64,000 bases of DNA from positions 1,116,001 to 1,180,000 of the forward strand of contig JAQGEQ010000003.1 of NCBI GenBank assembly GCA_034620365.1, written 5' to 3'. The translations under genes and the position numbers were made by a program. This DNA comes from Pegea sp. RAD2-039 (Eukaryota > Chordata > Thaliacea > Salpida > Salpidae). How positions within the stretch are numbered: the stretch's first letter is position 1; every line of letters starts with the position of its first letter. Of the stretch, positions 44,895 through 56,641 are shown piece after piece. The notes under the pieces are model-generated. The model was not told the origin of the DNA, ran no database searches, and saw nothing but the letters and a program-made list of their open reading frames with translations.

Positions 44895-45243
44895 TTAATT
44901 AAGAGTTTTTGTGTCCATTGATTCTTTAAAACTTTTTGGAGACATCATAGAGACTCCAGCTAAAATTTTCCACAATATTAAAACAATAAAAATTTTGCCC
45001 CGCTTGTCTTCTAGAAGAACCGATTTCTATTAAATATTCGATGTTAACTGTTGTCGAAGCATATACAGTATGAAAACTCACCTTATTAAATTCTAAGATA
45101 GATTTAAAACCATCTAAATATTTTTTGATCAAAATATTTTCAAAAGTCATAAATACGTTTGTTGCTGTTCAAAGAGATTTGAGCAAAAAACTCCACAGAT
45201 GTTAACTTTCATCATATTTTTGAAGGATTTTCTTTTCAGCAAA
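44895..45243 (-). CDS. Unrecognised gene, three 3' exons
   Basis: Exons 45243-45207, 45164-45082 and 45026-44895 join with matching phases, GT-AG sites (one donor is AAG|GTGAGT) and introns of 42 and 55 bp, the size usual in this window. The product reads 'FAEKKILQKYDE', then 'TFENILIKKYLDGFKSILEF', then 'KSVLLEDKRGKIF', ending 'SFKESMDTKTLN' at stop 44,895. Mostly helical and lysine-rich; no family recognised. Earlier exons should lie right of 45,243 but were not found. Confidence 0.45.
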
Positions 45244-45487
45244 CTAATAAAAATAATATTTGTTTAAACATTTTTAAAAAATAGGCTAAAGCTCATAATA
45301 CAAAATTATATAAAAAAAAACATTGACCAATAAACAGTTTTATCTTTATCCAACTAAACTTTACTTTGAAAAACATTTTAAAAGATATATATAAAATATA
45401 GTTAGTATAAAGTATAAAAAACAACCCAATAACAGTTCTAAGGTTGATAAGAAGTTAAAATATAAAACTAGAACTAAAAAAGTGGCT

Positions 45488-45600
45488 GAAAAACTAAACC
45501 TAAAAGAAACTTAAAAAACTAAACTTAAAAGAAACTTAAAAAACTAAACTTAAAAGAAACTTAAAAAACTAAACTTAAAAGAAACTTAAAAAACTAAACT
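45488..45600. repeat. Tandem repeat, 25-bp unit
   Basis: About 4.5 nearly identical copies of AAACTAAACTTAAAAGAAAC plus TTAAA in tandem; GAAAC recurs at 45,506, 45,531, 45,556 and 45,581. Confidence 0.95.
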
Positions 45601-46971
45601 GAATTCTTATTCTATTAACCTTATTAAACATTAGAATGAAATTTTATTTAATTAAAAAATTTAATATTAATTTTGAATGAGTATTAGGCTAAGCATATAA
45701 ATTTGTAAGAATAATTAAATGTAAACCAAATAATTAGTTTAGTGATTTGATGTCCTTTCAAGATTTAAATAAAAATGATCAAGAAGTTTAAGCTATTCTC
45801 ATTTTCACAAAACCTTTTCTGATACATTTACCAAAGATTATTGTGAGAAGACCACCAAAGAAATACATCAGACTTTAGAAAAACAATTTGGGTAAAAATC
45901 AAGATAAGAGAAAATTATGTAGACCAACAAAAGTTAAGCTTAATGATATTAATAATAAATCATATTAAAAATGTTGGAGCTTATGAAAATATTTTACCAA
46001 AATATATAGAATATTGATAAATTCTAACCAATACAAATCCAGAATAAGTCATAGATTTTGAAATACAATTATTTTATTCAATTACAACGTTACAATGCGT
46101 TTTTATTAGCAAAAGGCATGTAAACTAAGATAAAAGTTAATTTGTAAAAAGTATTTTAAAACCTCAAAAGTTATATACAAAAAAAACCAATCATAAAATA
46201 CATCAATATATATTTATGAAAAGGTACTTTTGAGGAAGTAAATAAAAAGCTTAAATTGATATTATAATAAAAAGCATATTAAAAGCAAAACGTACTACTT
46301 CAGCCCAACCGAAATATTTCATATCCTTCGAGATTGAAGTATCGATATAAAGAAAAGAAACTAGAATAAGAAAAATTTGAAAGCAGGGCAAAGGTCAAAC
46401 CAAACTTTTTCAAATTAACCCGCTACTGTTTTTCTAAACCGGTTGAAATTTTTAAAATTTAATTAAATATTATTTTTATAAAGTTAAGTTGTTAGCAAAA
46501 AATATTAAAAGGGATTTTATAAATAAAAAAAAAACTTTGATACGCCTTTTTATGGGGTGCACCTATCTTGCTAACAGAAATTGATCTTATTACGTATCGA
46601 AAAAAAGTTACTCGAAAAATATGATAAGTTGTTTCTAGTTTTACAATCTAGCAGTAAATTAGCAATGAACGTTGTATCTGTCAAGTTGAGTTTGATAACT
46701 TATATAGAATTAGACACTATTATAATTTCTAGGTCGTTATTGCCAGCGGGCTTTCCGTTTTGCGCTCACCATAAAACCAGAAAACTCGTATCAAACTCAT
46801 CAAAAAGTCGTAAAACTGATTTCTAGCAAAATATATGCAATAATTGTCAATCTGGGTATGAAATTTGGGATCACAATAAAAAATTATTAGGTCTTACAGC
46901 CAGAATTCAATGATATGGTATACTATAAAATTAATAAAGTAATTTTTTTGCACTTTAGCTGAAAATTTGCT
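45601..46971. other. AT-rich intergenic sequence
   Basis: No gene recognised. A short less-AT-rich patch at 46,560-46,830 has no clear coding content. Confidence 0.3.
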
Positions 46972-48620
46972 CTATCCAAACAGAAGTGGGAGTATTTTGG
47001 TATTCACTTTCCACATTGTTCGGATTTCTTTTTCTAGATCTTTGTATTTTGACTTTTTATAAAACTCCTCGATGCTTACGTTTGCGTCACTTGGTACTGC
47101 ATAGTCAATTAGTGAGCAAATTTCATTGGTTTTATCTTTCAGAACAATATCTGGTCTGTTGGCTCTCATTTCTCAGTTTGTTTCGATGCCAAAATCCCAG
47201 AGTACTGTGTACTTTTTATTTTCAATGACAGCTTCAGGAACATGGTTGTACCATTTTTCATTTGTAGGAATATCTGTAGCTTTATAAATGTGCTGGTGAA
47301 GACATTTGGCTACTTGGATATGGAGTTGACGGTTCCTGCTAATACTCTGATATGACAGGGTAGATGGTTTCTGGTTTGGTTTTACACATTTTGCACATTA
47401 AGTGGCTTTTGGTATTTTTGCTTGGACGTTTTTGACAGGTAGTGTGATTGGTCCTCTGCCGCAAGTAGTTGTCCTTCTGTTTCTGCTGTAAAGCCCTGCA
47501 CTGTTAAGCCACCTCTATGTGTGGTTCAGAGACAAATTGAACTGCTCTGTTCTTTTTACTAATCGGGCACGAAGTGGTTTTTGCCTTTAGGCGTTTGCGA
47601 TGCTCATTGAAGCTCATATATTATGTAACAACTGCATTCGTTTTATTATACATCACTACTCCAATTGTCAAGTTATTGAAGGCTTGAACCTTATGCTTGG
47701 AATTGAGCTCTTTTGAGAGTATCTTCCTTGCTCTCTTTTAAATGTTGGTAATTTATTTCTTGGTATAAATCTTTGATTGATGCATTTGCACTAAAAACTC
47801 ATTCTAGTGTCTTTGCTGAATGTGTCGGTAGCTGGGAGAAAGTCTTTTAATAATTGATCGTTTCTAGAATAGATTTTCCAGCCATCTATATCGAAAAAAT
47901 TTTTTGTTGTAAATCCTGTATGTAAATTACTTATTTACTTTGCTGTAAACCCGACTAACATTCTGTTCAGTAGTTTAGGCAATGACATCAGTAAGATGAA
48001 GAAGAGTAGCGATGGGAACGACTCACTTTGGAAGATTCCTGATCTGATGTTTATTCTAGATGAAATTTCGATCTTATTACAAGATGTACTACCTCAGTTT
48101 TTTGAATGACTTTATCATGAATCATGGCATTCAATGCAGTTCCATTGATTCAATGATACAAGAATGAGGGGCAGTGTTGTAGCTTTATGATAGTCGATCT
48201 TTGCCGTACTGAGATTTTATGTCTTTCTGGATCATTTTATTGTTGAGAAGCTGATATTTCCAGCCTTATTCCGTATTCGACATCCTTTTTGTTTCAAAGA
48301 CATTAAATTATTTTCTACGAAATACTTGTAGGGCTTTTTAAGTAAGAATCGAAGTAAGTGGCTTATATAAAGTACTTAAGCAGGTAATTGCTCGGTAGTT
48401 TTTGGATTTTCCCTGCCGTCTCACTCTAGGAGTAGATATATTACTCCTTCAGTGATACAAAATGGCCCCCTGGTAGACAATTGCATGAGTCTGTGCAGTT
48501 GGTTTGCAGTCATTTAGCGTGCAGTAGACAGGTGGTGCAACTAGAAGTTCGGAATTTTATCATTACTAGGTATCTTCCATTTCTGCATCTTTTTCAACGC
48601 CTGAGAAACTTCCTCAACTG
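46972..48620 (-). mobile_element. Decayed LINE of the 'RPDIVLKDK' type
   Basis: Read on the minus strand from right to left: 'PISVEEVSQALKKMQKWKIP', 'NDKIPNF', then after stops 'NPKNYRAITCLSTLYKPL' (start of the reverse transcriptase), and far left the C-terminal 'RANRPDIVLKDKTNEICSL' with 'AVPSDANVSIEEF'. The order and spacing are those of a full-length but heavily mutated non-LTR polymerase. The same family left a fragment at 11.46-11.76 kb. It is not the CR1-like family. Confidence 0.7.
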
Positions 48621-49419
48621 ATATTGGATTCCACTACTGCCGGATTATGTGTTGAATCAATTATGCATTGTCATTATGTTGTACTGGCTTATTCAAAATG
48701 CCAAAACTCTTGTACTCCAACATTTGGTGTCTTGCTTACTTCTACTAATGCACCACGACACGAGGCAGTCATCTTGAATACCGATAGTTTTTTTTATCGG
48801 AAATTTCTGACTTGCGTTATAACTTCAATTATTATTTTTAAGTTCTATTTGTGAATAGATCTTATCATAAGAGTTTAGATCTTATCATCCTGAATTCTAA
48901 AATTAGATTCTGTCGTGATTATATCCCTGCTTTAATACCTCTAAGTAAATCAAAGATATCTGGAAGGACTCAAGTTAGTTATATTATGCATGGTGATGTT
49001 TATCTCTACTTTCAGGAGATTTTTATCTTGCAAACATGAATTGGACAACTGTAACAATTTAAATTAGTTCTGCCCATAACACATTCTCAATTTTAGATCT
49101 TTCATTCTGTAACACCCAAGCGCCTTATGAATTGTTGTCAATCCTTCCTTCTCTCTTGCATGCGGCCATTTTGTTGGTTCCTTACAGTTTAATTTGATTC
49201 ATTCATAAATGCCCCGAACCATGGTATGGCCTCTTCTGGCTTCTATACAGCCAACTTTAAAAAGTTTTTAACCGGAAATACAAGCTTACAGTCTTTTGAT
49301 GGATTTCATCCAAATTCTGACCAAATTCTATTCAGAGGTTTGTTTCACTAAAAACTCGTCGAATTAAATAAAACTTCACATAAAATTATTGTTGAATGAA
49401 AAACATTTTTGTACAAAAA
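48621..49419. other. Probable further LINE-derived sequence
   Basis: Base composition remains less AT-rich as far as about 49,350, so the LINE may extend here, but I cannot align any protein motif. Confidence 0.3.
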
Positions 49420-49820
49420 TTATCTAGTTAAAAACCCGTACCAAAGCTTGAGTGTGAGGAATATAAAGTTGAAGCTGAGAAGTAACACAATGACAGAAAA
49501 AATAAATTTGTAACAGCGGCTTATCATATAAATTCTGGATGTTTGTTAAATTTAAATCCAAATTCTGGTCATCCATACTACCCCTTGTTGATAAAAATAA
49601 AAACATTTTTTTCAATGATTTTGGAAAAGCTCAAATTTTTAACTTAAACTTCAAAAAGGGCTCACCAAAAATAACAATCTTACAAATATTATTCTTAAAG
49701 TGAAGAAATCTAATCTTATGAACGATTATCTTATCTACGCGTTTACTTTCTTGACGCTTTTACTGTCTCTACAATACTAAAAACAAACTAACTAGTTCAC
49801 AAATGAACAAATCTTATTTT
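49420..49820. repeat. Unclassified dispersed repeat, copy A
   Basis: Diverged but collinear with 53,340-53,760. Shared blocks include TTTGTTAAATTTAAATCC / TTGTTAAATCCAAAT, CCCCTTGTTGATAAAA, CTCACCAAAAATA / CTTCACTAAAGACA and AACTAACTAGTT(C)ACAAATGAACAAAT-like ends. No coding capacity. Confidence 0.5.
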
Positions 49821-52674
49821 GTTAAGAGTTCTACTTCCTTATATTCAAGCTGTCTCACATGTTTCTAATTTTTTTATTGTCTTCCAATCTACATAAATTT
49901 CAAATGAAAAGTTCCACTAATATACCAGCTCTTAAAGTTTTTAAAACTGATTTTATAGGTAGAAGTTTTAAATGATTTGTATTTAAATTTAGCTTTTATT
50001 ACTTGAATAACTATTTTTTGTAATTACCTAACTGATGTAAATATTTTTAAATCAATTTTAAACTTATAATTTAAATTTCTTATAATTTAGCTTAAAGTAA
50101 TAACCATTTAAATAAAGTCATTAATAACTGCGATATTAATAATATTTTGTTTCAAAAGATTTATAAGAGTATTTGTAATTACACAAAATTTTCAAAGCAT
50201 CATCAAACTTATTTTCTTTACTTTGTTACCTATTTGTTATTGGATTGATTCAACTTCATATCTTTATTGAGACCTTTTCAATGGGTATGCTCTGTGATGT
50301 TATCTACTTTAATTTTGAAACAAATAATTTGTCTTTTGAAAGCTTTCTGTAAAAATTTAATAAAATTTAAAAATGTATGTTTCTTTTTGAAAATGTTTAT
50401 AATTTTTTTTTAATCTGACCTTTTAATAGTTTAAACTTTAAAAATCAGTTTTTAATTTGACTTTATATTAATGAAGCTTTTTTTTACAAATTTTGAAATG
50501 CCTCAATTTAAGCAGATCCTTTAATAAGAAAGCATTGCAGTAGTAAAGCTAGTAGACCTGAAGACAAACTTGGCAATACCCGAAGTAAATCAGCTCCTTA
50601 TAAATTTTAACCCATTTTTTCTTATTTTAAAGTTGGTGATGAAATTTGTGTTAAAAGAAGTTTAACTGATTACTTTTGTGAAGTTACTTTTTACTGTGCA
50701 GGCGATGAAATTTTGTGTGTGATTAAAAGTAAAGAAAAAACATTTTGTTGATTATTCTAATTTAGTCAAGTTATAGCAGATCAAAATGTTTAATTTAAAA
50801 TTATCTAATTTATAATTTTCAATGAAACTAAAAAAAGCTCTTCAGAGCGAGAAAATTAGGTCCTAATATATCCATGATCAAAACCAGTCCAAACTCTTTT
50901 CTACTTTCCATCTCATGATATACTTTTTTTCGGTTTTCCTATTCTACCAAATTGTAAATATTTTAATTCCTTTTTCATTATAATAAGAACGTCTCGATGC
51001 TCTTCTTGATCCCTGATTAGAGACTAATATTTGGTCTTTAAACTGTGAAGCAATTCTTCTGTTTTCCTTATTTATTCTTTTTACTTCATCATAAATAGAA
51101 CGTACAGATGCTCTTTCATTAAGCTAAGTAACGTAAAAATGCTTAATTCTGATCTGAGCATCACTACAACTCTTTTCTAATAATAGTCACATCTAAAAGA
51201 TTTGGTTTTACAACTTTACTTTATTTCCTTGTCATATATTTAGCACCTGTTACTAAATTCTTCCAACTTAAACAAAAGAAAATCCTTTCCCTTCACCATC
51301 CCTACACAGAAGCTTTTTATGCCAAACAGTTTTATATTTATATTGCTTCCTAATCAGATGGAGGTTAACTTTGTAAAAATTTGTTTATCTTGCACATCTT
51401 AGACGATTGAGCCATTTCCATTTTTAACTGATTTCGAGCTTTGTGAATTTTGAAGTTCTGAGAAATCTGTCTACTTTCGAAAACCTTCAAGAATCCTTGT
51501 ATTAATATGTACTTTACATGCCCACATTAGAGACATCTACGATTACATGGTTCAACTTCTAAAAAAAACATCAAATAATTCCAATTTATTCATGCCCTTT
51601 GAGTAGTTATTACGGTTACCTCATTTGGTTGTTTTCCTGACTATTTCATGAGAGGCTTTCCCTGAAAATATATCTTTTAAGTTTATGAGGTTAAAGTCCG
51701 AAGTATTAATTGTTCCGCTGGACATACTCAAGTGTCACTACTCAGTTAGAGGCTTCTTTTAATGTGAACGTTTCTAACAACCTTTGCTGTAAATCTGATG
51801 AGATCAATTCATCTATAGATCATATCTTCATCATATCTTCATCATACTGACATTATTAAGTCGGCTGTAAGGTCAAGAAACCTTCTGTGCTTTCTGGCTA
51901 ATATAAGAAGGTATTATGATGAGTACGAACTCTGTTCGAAAGTTTTACCAGGTGAGCGGTGATACTCTAAACAATACTACACAACTGACCCAACGATGCA
52001 ACGTGAATTTAAAGACTTATTATAAATAGTACCCATAATGCATTCTTCTTCTGCATTTCGACGAGTTTTTAAGATTTCTTTTTTGTTTTCCGTGTGCTAC
52101 GATGAACACGGTAACTAATTGCTTGAAGAAATTATTTTGACTTTTTAGAACTTTCAATCATATCCATTCAGATCAGAGGTCGGCTTTTATGTCTCAACAA
52201 CTAAAGGATTATCTATCAAGAAAAGAAATGTCGAACAACTTCATGCCATCTGTAGGGCAATGATTAAGTATAATAGTTTAGAGAGCTGTGACACTGAAGT
52301 CTACAAAACTGCCTGCTAGAGATTGGAAGAAGGTGTTACCAGAAGGTCGGACTTTGTTGTCCACATCGACGAATAAAACTCCTCACACAAAATTCGTTAG
52401 CTTCTATCAAGGAACACTTCAGTTTATCGAAATGATTTTGCAAGTCAAGGTCAGTACTTTTACAAAACAGAACGCAAAGAAGAGTTTAAAGAAAATTGAA
52501 CTTCTGAAGGCTAATCTAATGTAAGCTATCCAGGTGGTAATCCAACGCTGCATACCTGCTGATGAACAGGAGTTTGATCTTTATCCCGCACAACGCAATA
52601 AAGAGGAGAGTCCCCAAAAATGTGAAAAACGGGAAGCTACTCAAGTGAGTAAGATTAGTCAGTAACTCCGATGT
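49821..52674. other. Intergenic with possible decayed coding sequence
   Basis: AT-rich up to about 50,850. From 51,870 to 52,560 the plus strand has scattered peptide-like stretches ('SLANIRRYYDEYELCSKVL', 'EQLHAICRAMIKY') broken by stops and frameshifts, suggesting an old retroelement or pseudogene that I cannot name. Confidence 0.3.
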
Positions 52675-52942
52675 CAAACTTCAGCCCCTTCGTGTCAGCT
52701 CCTTGCTGTCAGCTCCTTGATGTCAGCCCCTTGATGTCAGCTCCTTGGTGTCAGCTTCTTGGTGTCAACCCCTTCGTGTCAACCCCTTGTTGTCAGCTCC
52801 TTGCTGTGAGCTCCTTGCTGTCAGCCCCTTCGTGTCAGCTCCTTGCTGTCAGCTCCTTCGTGTCAGCTCCTTCGTGTCAGCTCCTTGATGTCAGCCCCTT
52901 GGTGTTAGCTCCTTGCCGTCAGCTCCTTGGTATCAGTTTCCA
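52675..52942. repeat. GC-rich minisatellite, 14-bp unit
   Basis: About 18 copies of GTCAGCTCCTTG(C/A/G)T in tandem with point variants (CCCCTTCGT, AACCCCTTGTT). The unit is not a multiple of three, so open frames through it are incidental. It stands out sharply from the surrounding AT-rich DNA. Confidence 0.95.
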
Positions 52943-53339
52943 GGTTCTCTGCTGCTAGCATTAGATTATCAATTAATTATTGTAACATCAGATTTTTGGC
53001 AAATTAGATAGACCCCGTGTCCCATTGACTTCCACTAAACCGATATATTGTTCCTAGCTGAGTACTATCTGATAAAATTCCTAATAAACTCTATGACCTT
53101 TACCCCTGGCAATCATACCATCGGAGGAGGTATCATAACTCGATAGAAGTGACAGAAAAGCTTAGGAGGTTCATACAAATTTAGATTCTTTCTCATTGTC
53201 AAAAAAGTCTTATTATTTACGGAACTATTTGTGTCGAATTTTAACCTGAAATCTAAAGTCAGATTCAAATGTGTTGATATCTGATCAAGTCTGTCCAAAT
53301 ATTTGCTCCACTAAAAGCTTCCTTTTACCTCAATCGTAT

Positions 53340-53760
53340 AAAAACTTCATCTTGCAGTAAACACTTGTTGAATGAAACCATCTCTTATGCAAATAATATA
53401 AAATTTGTGCTTAAGTGTACGAAATATAAAAATGAAGAAAAGAAATGGTACGGTTACAAAGAAAGTAAAACTTGTGACAGTGGCTCATCACAAATTTGTA
53501 TAAGCTTGTTAAATCCAAATAAAATTCTTATCTTCCCTCCCCCGTCCCCCCCCCCTTGTTGATAAAATGTTTATCTCAGTGATCTCGAACAAACTCAACC
53601 TTTCAATCTAACATTTCAAAAGGTCTTCACTAAAGACAGCTAGTTTAAAAAGATTATTTAAAGCAAAGTAACCAAATATTGTGATTAATCTTGACATTTT
53701 CACAGCCGTTGACAATTTTAAAGACTAACTAATTTGTAAACAAATATTTTATTATGAAAC
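53340..53760. repeat. Unclassified dispersed repeat, copy B
   Basis: Partner of 49,420-49,820 (same order of matching blocks). It contains a C-rich run (CCCTCCCCCGTCCCCCCCCC at about 53,537-53,556) directly before the shared CTTGTTGATAAAA block. Confidence 0.5.
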
Positions 53761-55470
53761 TTCTAAAATAAAGTTAAAAACTTGAAACGATTGCAGTTAA
53801 TTTTTCATTTTTATTAATTAATTTTTTTAATTTAAATAATTGCATCACAATTAAAAAATTATTTAGTTCGTGGTTTTTTTCATGTTAAGATCTAAAAATA
53901 AAACAACTTTGATAAAAATCTTATTTATAAAAAATAAACTTTTATCAAAACATAAATTGGAAAAGCTTACAAAATTACAACACGATTAATTGTTTTGAGA
54001 AATAGATTTAGTGTAATATTGATATATATAAAAATTATGAGACTCTAGAAGATATATTTCAATATAAAAGCTTTTATGTAAATTTGAACATCTTTTACAG
54101 GAAGTTTTTACATTTAAACAATACTTTTGTTTTAGGATTAAGTAAGAAAAATGTTTCAGTTTTGAATAGTATTTTATAACAAGTCAAACAAATTATACAG
54201 TTTGCTCTGTGCAGTGATTAATACAAACAAATAGAAATACAAATTTTGATGTTTAATACATTTACACTTACAGTTTTTATTAACATTTGCAAAAAAGGTC
54301 GCTAATATCTTTTAAATTTTATAATAAATGCTTAAAACAATCTGAAGAATTTATTACCATCAAAGTTAGCTACGCGCAGTCAAGTCCTCTATACGTCCTT
54401 AATCATCAAACAGAAGAGAGAAGTTTTATAGATTTGATATTGTGACCCAAAGAAGTTAACAGATAAAGATCTTAAATCAATTCATTCAAGATAATCTATC
54501 TATGTCGGATTTAAAACGATTAAAGTTTTTAAAACGCTTTCAGGAAAGCACACAATAAACAGTATTCATGAAACAAAAACACACTTATGTAATAAAAACT
54601 TAAATTTTTATTAAGATTATTAATACTTTTTCAACTTTACAAAATAGATTTACAAAAAGTAGTTACACGAGCTACTTTCTACTCAATGGTTTTTTCGCAA
54701 CACAACTAAGTAAAACGACATTTGTGTAAATTTATTTCTTCTTTGCTTGTAGTTTCAACAAACCTTCATACAGCATGATTTCGTACATCTATAAACTTGA
54801 TACAGAATTCATTTGAAGTAGTTGAAGGACTTAGCTTTGTTGGATTAAATATTTTAATTAAAAGGTGACATGCTTTTCTGTTTATAAAATAATTTTTTAT
54901 TAAAATAAGTATTTGTTTAGCTGAAATGAAGTTTCTTCTAAGAACTGCTACATGAAAATGCTTCAATATTTTGTGATTTTCTCCAAAGGAAAATTATTTG
55001 TTTAATCAAGAAGTTTTTGCTCAATGACTAGAGCTTGATTAACTTGCCTGGAAAGTAATGAAGTCAACCTTGTTTTCACTAGAAGACGTCAAGTACAATA
55101 TTTTTTATTAGACTTTAATTATTTGGTTCAGTGATAACTATCGACTATTATTAGTATGTTTTGTGAGCAACTAACTTACAAAATACATCAAAAACGTCTC
55201 GATTAATTTCTAAACTATAAATAAGCTTTACTGCATCAACTAGAAGCAATCAAGTTGTCAACATTACGAGCTGATGTTACTAACTTAATGTTGTTAGGAG
55301 TTTTTTTCAAGGTGCTAGATCAACGTAACTGACTTTAAAAATGGCTATGTGCTGAAAATGGCCTGGACAGTTGGCAGAAGGACTCAAAAATCTTCATGAA
55401 AAATCTTCTGATCTTAAACAAATTTGGAAAATAAATTTGACGATAAGTTTAAAATCTGATTACAGAAAAC
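53761..55470. other. Intergenic, AT-rich
   Basis: No gene or repeat recognised. The right end should hold the 3' UTR of the receptor gene. Confidence 0.3.
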
Positions 55471-56641
55471 TCATGAAGCAGAATTTCTAACTGATAAGTG
55501 TAAGATCTTTGAGGTCATTTGATTCCAGAAGAAGACGAAACGATCCTTGACTTCCCCTACTCTGATCCCGTAAATGACTGGAATCAGTAGAGCATGAAGC
55601 AGCAACATTATAAGTGAGTAGTCACCGTCACGCTTGATTTCACATGGCTGTGGGGAGCACGAGATAAGGGTCACTGACCATGGTACACAAGTGACCAGGA
55701 AGGAAATGACAAATAGTCCCAGAGTGGCCAATAATTTAGTGCTGACCACATTCGGTCGCAGATGAGCCACGCGTTGATTGATGACGTCACTTTGGGCTAC
55801 TGGTAGTGCATTGTTTTTGTGGACCGCTGGCTTGGCTGTGAAAAGAATTGTAAAAATCAGCTTGGCAACACTTTTTATCGTTACCTGAGAACATGATGGA
55901 TGCTGCTTTGGAGATGATGAGGGTATTAAGGATGACAACTGTAAGTGCGATCAAGAGCGAGAAGACACAACAAGTGATTGTCAATAATCCGTAGACCATC
56001 TTTCGCTCTTTTACGTCGCCTAGCGACAACGGGATCGAACAGATAAATGGGAATCCGAAAGAGATCCCCCACATCAATCCAGCTGATGTACGGACAATTC
56101 GTGTCCGAGTAAATTTTGCATATTTCAAAGGAAATAGGACAGCTATGAAACGGTCCACTGTAATGGCCAACATAAAAAGGTGCGAAGATAAATAACCGCC
56201 CAATAAGATGACCATAACGAAGATACTTTCGTAGAAGTAACCAGGTGTACATCTAAAGATCATATGAAGATCAAAATAAGATCAGATGAAAGTTACACAA
56301 AATGATTAAACTCACTCTCGTCTTTGTGGACACGTGGATAAAGATCTTCCGTGATAAAAGATGAATCCGAAGGCAATTATTGCATCAGCAGATGCTAGAT
56401 GAGCAAGAAACCAGAACATTTTGCAAGTTCTTCCTCCACTCCATGAGGCAACGGCTGAGATGAGCATCAGGTTAAGTATGAAGATTACACAAGCTGAACA
56501 TGTAACCATCAGTGAGATACTGATTTGTTTGTCGGTGCAGTTTGACTGACAATCAGGTTTCCACGCTCCATCGAACATTGGTTCGTTGCTAGGCAACAAG
56601 GTATCGTTTGTAAATGTAACTTGATTCACTTGTGAGAACAT
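55471..56641 (-). CDS. Rhodopsin-family G-protein-coupled receptor
   Basis: Three exons, 56641-56316, 56252-55885 and 55835-55471, with agreeing phases, give 352 residues and seven membrane spans. N-terminus has sequons NDT and NCT. TM1 contains 'FILNLMLIS' (Asn of the GN motif region), TM2 'LASADAIIAF' (conserved Asp), a Cys before TM3 ('RRECTPGYF'), TM3 end 'TVDRFIAVLFPLKY' (DRF in place of DRY), TM4 with W, a very short ECL2 without the usual cysteine, TM6 'VTCVPW' in place of CWxP, an ECL3 cysteine pair ('SCSPQPCE'), and TM7 'LLIPVIYGI' in place of NPxxY. It is a class A receptor by plan, but ligand and subfamily cannot be told; the ECL pattern is somewhat like the lipid/melanocortin group. 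A TGACGTCA lies in the third-exon coding sequence. Confidence 0.85.

Noticed and set aside
51830-51850. Short CATATCTTCAT repeat
   Set aside because: Only two to three units; not distinguishable from chance in AT-rich sequence.
52671-52958. A 95-codon frame of Cys-Gln-Leu-Leu type repeats
   Set aside because: Caused by the 14-bp minisatellite, whose unit length is not a multiple of three; no coding support outside it.
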